Origin: Pseudisothecium myosuroides
Lineage: Eukaryota > Streptophyta > Bryopsida > Hypnales > Lembophyllaceae
Length of the DNA: 64,000 nucleotides
Direction: 5' to 3'
Assembly (NCBI GenBank): GCA_951799445.1
Contig: OX637292.1
Coordinates: 12,217,296 to 12,281,295 of the forward strand
Made by a program: the position numbers and the translations under genes. The notes beneath the pieces were generated by a model. That model did no database searches. It was not told the origin of the DNA and saw only the letters and a list, made by a program, of their open reading frames with translations. Within the stretch, counting starts at the first letter, position 1, and every line of letters begins with the position of its first letter. This document shows positions 60,480 to 64,000 of the stretch, in pieces.

Positions 60480-60725
60480 ACAATGAAATTCTCCCATTTT
60501 GGAGCAAACTTCCATGTAGAGTTGGAATTAGAAATGCATCTTTGAGTTTTTCAAAGTTCCAATTGTCTTCACCAAGTTTCATGATGCTTTTTTCATTTTC
60601 ATGTGAGTAGAGAGGAAACTACAACTTAGAAGTAGCTTTGCCTTGTTGTCAAACTAAAAGCAACCAAAATGTGAAAGTGTAATGTAAAAAAATAGTTTTC
60701 CAAAATTCAGAAACTTGCCTCCCAC
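60480..60725. repeat. Interspersed repeat, family D, copy 2
   Basis: AGTAGCTTTGCCTTGTTGTC at 60631 and the following stretch match 7998-8090, while the preceding 140 bp match about 8110-8260 in reverse. The two segments are in a different relative order and orientation from copy 1. Confidence 0.5.
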
Positions 60726-60983
60726 CCCAACTTTCTCCACCACCACCACCACCAATTCTCCTCTTGCAACTAAAACTATTTTTACACCCTTCCATTCAAT
60801 CCATTGTGGACTTCCGACTATTTTTTCTTGGTTCTTTTTTAAGCAGAGCTTGGCTGAATGATTCTCGGTGCATGGCAGTCGTCCAACGTTCCCCTGCCTC
60901 TTTGCCTGCTGCCCTGCTTGCTGCTGTTCAAATTGGTGCCGCCCAAGCTCCCTGGGTCCCAGCTGAGGTAGGATAAAGATAAG

Positions 60984-61008
60984 GCCTTGCCTTGCCTTGC
61001 CTTGCCTG
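60984..61008 (+). repeat. (CCTTG)n microsatellite
   Basis: CCTTG is repeated about five times without error and ends in CCTGG. Confidence 0.9.
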
Positions 61009-61640
61009 GAGTGAAAAAATTCGTAGCTGAGATGAAAGGGCAAGAGGGCAAGCTGTCCAGTTGTGGACCATTCAGAAGTCAGGAAAAGCCTTCCTAATAA
61101 GCTTACAGTAAGTATTCCTCAAAGGAGGGCCAGCAGGCAGAGCAGGGACGGAGTGCATATAAAGTTATCCTGTATCCTTCCTTCCTAGCACTGATCAATC
61201 AATAATCCGCCTTCTCTTGGAGGGGCCAAGATTGGCAGCGCCGGCTCTATTCTCGGCAGGCTAGCAGCACTGCAGTTGCCGGCTGGTCCGCACAAAGCAG
61301 CGCACAAGGCTTGCTTGCTTAATTGGGCGTGCAATAGAAACAGCTTTGGCCTGCACCCCAGTCTGGCGCTCTGGGGAGGACGGGCTTCGACGCAATCAAG
61401 GCCCGCGCACTTGCCAATTTAGGAGAAAGGAAAGGGGCCTGGCCGCCTGGCTCCTCGCAGCACAGATTCGCATCAAGCAGGGGCCTTACTTTGGTGGACC
61501 CGGCAAAATGGTCAAAGGAGGGCTCGTTGACTGAACGGAAGTGGACCGACGGAACTCGGACGGCAGTTGACGGATGAAATCGCGCACTGGAATTCAGTTT
61601 GACTGGGCTTCGTCTTTGTTACACTGCCTTTTGGGTGGGC
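61009..61640. other. GC-richer spacer without recognised genes
   Basis: The stretch is unusually GC-rich for this end of the window (about 61130-61560), but its open frames have no recognisable motif on either strand. A captured or decayed gene is possible and cannot be shown. Confidence 0.4.
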
Positions 61641-61853
61641 CGGGGTGAACTGACCCCCTCGCTCGGCCCTGTGGGCCGACCCTGTTTTCCGCACAAATTT
61701 TTTTTTGCAAATTTTGAATTCATATTTGGCATCAGAGACCCCTAATTAGTTCAAGTAGATCAATAATATTCCTTGGATCGGCCCATAATAGGGGGGCTTT
61801 TTTTTTACAATATACCCTGGTAAGGCCAAGCGAGGGGGTCAATCCACCCCGAT
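61641..61853. mobile_element. 213-bp MITE (family F, copy 3)
   Basis: Terminal repeats of about 28 bp differ at three positions only: CGGGGTGAACTGACCCCCTC with GCTCGGCC on the left, and the complement CGGGGTGGATTGACCCCCTC with GCTTGGCC on the right. The interior has AAATTTTGAATTCATATTTG and a GAGACCCCTAATTAG block shared with copy 1. Confidence 0.75.
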
Positions 61854-61914
61854 CCTTTTGGGTCTAGTGGGTCGCTTTTGGAACTACAGTAATAACCTTG
61901 GAAAAGGTGGAAGC

Positions 61915-62032
61915 GAGTCTCAAAATTTTCACCACTAAGAACATCAAGGACAAAAAGTGTTTGATGAATTAGAAGAGAGTCTCAAAATTTTACTACTAAG
62001 AACTTCAAGGACAAAAAGTGTTTGATGAATGA
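61915..62032 (+). repeat. 62-bp tandem duplication
   Basis: GAGTCTCAAAATTTT followed by CTAAGAAC and CAAGGACAAAAAGTGTTTGA occurs twice, at 61915 and 61977, with few differences. No coding role is apparent. Confidence 0.85.
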
Positions 62033-62049
62033 CTTTCGGGGAAACTCTA

Positions 62050-63200
62050 CCTTAGGTTAGGCTAGTTGAAGGTTTGGTTGGTTGGTTTAGTTGCTTTGAT
62101 TTGCTGGTTTATTATGATGAGATCTCCTGAACTAGAAGTCCTTCGGTCACGTTCTTGGTACCATCGAGAAGCTCTCTACGAGGAGGGGTGCACGGGCTTT
62201 GTTTTGTGGCGTTTGAATTCAAAGTTTTTATTTATGCATTATAAATTTAGAAATTATTTTTACTTTTATTTTGGTTGTGGGCAATGCCACAATGCACACT
62301 AGTATACATCTATACCTTAAGTTTGGCTGTTTGTTTTGTTTTGTTTTGTTTGTCACATTGAGATCTCCCGGACCGTGCGTCCCCCGGTGGCGTGCTTGGT
62401 ACCGTCGGAAAGCCCTCGGCGAGGAGGGGTGCACGGGCTTGGTTTCATTGCATTTGGAGTTATGGTGAGGAAGTTATTGAATTTCGAAGTATTTATGCAT
62501 CAAAAAATTAGGAAATTACTTTTACTTTGATTTTGGTCGCGCTCTTGGTACCATCAGAGAGCCCTCGGCGCGGAGAAGTGTACAGGCTTGGTTTTGTGGC
62601 ATTTGGAGCTACGGTGCGAAAGTTATGGATTTTTGAGTTATTTTTGGATCTTAAAAATTAGTAAATCATGTATCTTTTGAACCACGTGTCAATTTGTCAC
62701 GTTTTTGGTACCGTTGGAAAGCCCTGGGTGAGGAGGGGTGCATGAGCTTTGTTTCATGGCGTTTGGACCTACAGAGGGAAAGTTATGGATTTTTGAGTTA
62801 TTTGGGGTTCTTAAAATGACTTTTACTTTTGTTTTGGGTGTGGCAACGGCACAGGGCTACACTAGTATACATTAAATTAGGTTGTTTGTTTTGTTTGTTT
62901 GTTATGGTGAGATCTTCAGAACTGCGCCTCCGTCGATTACGTTCATAATACCATTAGAAACTAAGTTCTTTGTGAAGAGGGGTGCAAAGACTTTATTTTG
63001 TGGTGTTTGGAATGATATGTTGTGAAAGTTAAGGACTTCTGAGTTGTTTTGGGATCTTAAATTATCCTAAATTATGGATCATGACAAAAATTGGGCCAAC
63101 GACATAGACCCACACTAGTCTATACATTAATTCAGGTTGTTGTTTTGTTTGTTAATTACAGTGAGATCTTTGGAACTGTGTATCTCGCGGTCATGATCAT
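62050..63200 (+). repeat. Degenerate repeat array anchored on TTGGTACC
   Basis: Five units carry TTGGTACCRTCGGAAAGCCC-type sequence followed by GAGGAGGGGTGCACGGGCTT and GTTTYRTGGCGTTTGGA. Anchors lie at about 62154, 62395, 62544, 62704 and 62946 (spacings about 241, 149, 160 and 242). Longer units add GTTTGTTTTG runs, GAGATCTCC and CACACTAGTATACAT. Frames are interrupted, so it is not coding. A lone copy sits at 11865-12075. Confidence 0.75.
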
Positions 63201-64000
63201 GGTTTAATAAGTTAACTGCATTTAAAATTATAAGAATAAATATATGAACACGGTCCTTATGATTAACTTATCTAAATTTTTGTTAAATCTTATTGGATGT
63301 CAAGGCGATTCAAGATTCTCTTTATATGCATTTTGGGGGAAATGTTTAAATAAATTATGAACTTCCAAAGTGCTTGAAATAAATGTCTCAAAAATCAACC
63401 CTAGACTTACATGATTAAAATCCTTACATTTTAGACAAGAATCTAAACAAGAGACTATTGCAAACAAGTCAAAGATAGGCATGATTGACATGGTTAGAAC
63501 ATCCACATCCATGTTCCAAACCTAGAATTTGAACGTTCATCTCAGGGTTCGTAGAAGTTGAATGTCTCCACCAATGACCTTGCAACAATTTTTTTATTTT
63601 TTAAAAGCAGACCCTTTATAAATTGGCCAAGCTACTCAACAGTTTTTTTTCCAAAGAAATAGTCACAATTGTATTAAAAAACACAAGAAAAGGAGACATT
63701 TAACCGGACTCTTATGGGCGGGGTAGCCTAAGAGGGAGGTTAAGGGAAGCTACTCAACAATTGAAGGCCCGCAAGTTTACTTTGTGGAGTATAATATTAC
63801 TAAGCATATGAACCTCTACCTCCTTGGTAGAAGTAGAATTCCCCCTCATATACCTTGGGGGGAATATAGCATTAGAAGACATTTGAGGCCATTAGAAGAG
63901 TGCAAGTTCCCAGGGCGTTCCCATCCTGGGAACTCTGCCACATGCGCAGTCTAACAAGGTCAAGAATGTGCCACGTCAGATTATTTTAAACTAATTTTTT
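63201..64000. other. AT-rich spacer to the window end
   Basis: I recognise no gene, RNA or bounded repeat. The window ends in non-coding sequence. Confidence 0.5.

Overview
The window is nuclear DNA of a plant-type (streptophyte) eukaryote. It holds five intact intron-rich protein genes set in very AT-rich, repeat-filled sequence. The evidence for a plant is a chloroplast-type 2-Cys peroxiredoxin with a transit-peptide-like N-terminus, a plant THO7 with the conserved [13 protein letters not shown] block, an EG45/plant-natriuretic-peptide-like secreted protein, TTTAGGG-type telo-box motifs near two genes, and Stowaway-, PIF/Harbinger- and other MITE-type transposons. I cannot name the species; a non-seed land plant or close relative is a guess only.

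Layout. 1-3.2 kb: AT-rich DNA with small MITEs. 3.2-7.65 kb (minus): 2-Cys peroxiredoxin, 7 exons; its first intron holds a tandem array that resembles its own exon 1 splice-donor junction. 8-12.5 kb: AT-rich spacer with a 920-bp TTAA-flanked element and several inverted-repeat elements. 13.3-19.6 kb (plus): BSD-domain protein, 15 exons. 20-25 kb: more TTAA-flanked elements and other MITEs. 25.3-27 kb (minus): EG45/PNP-like secreted protein with a recognisable TATA box and a 5'-UTR intron. 28.3-38.25 kb: an apparently nested PIF/Harbinger locus, with a Myb/trihelix-type ORF (plus), a DDE transposase (minus) and a captured importin-alpha exon. Both element genes keep one reading frame but carry in-frame TAG/TAA stops. 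38.9-41.1 kb: further TTAA elements, one inserted into another exactly at a TTAA. 43-44 kb: a 1.05-kb Stowaway-like element. 45-46.7 kb (minus): THO complex subunit 7. 49.5-50.5 kb: another TTAA element. 51.9-55.4 kb (plus): Has1/DDX18-type DEAD-box helicase. 55.4-64 kb: no gene recognised, only MITEs and a degenerate repeat array.

The genes do not form a pathway. THO7 (mRNP assembly and export) and the Has1-type helicase (60S ribosome biogenesis) are nuclear RNA-metabolism genes and share telo-box motifs in their upstream regions. The main novelty is in the mobile DNA: a family of about 0.9-kb and 0.23-kb elements with TTAA at both ends and CCC-starting inverted termini (piggyBac-like structure), and the nested Harbinger locus. 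Exon limits were set by hand from GT/AG sites, unbroken frame and family similarity; no searches were run.
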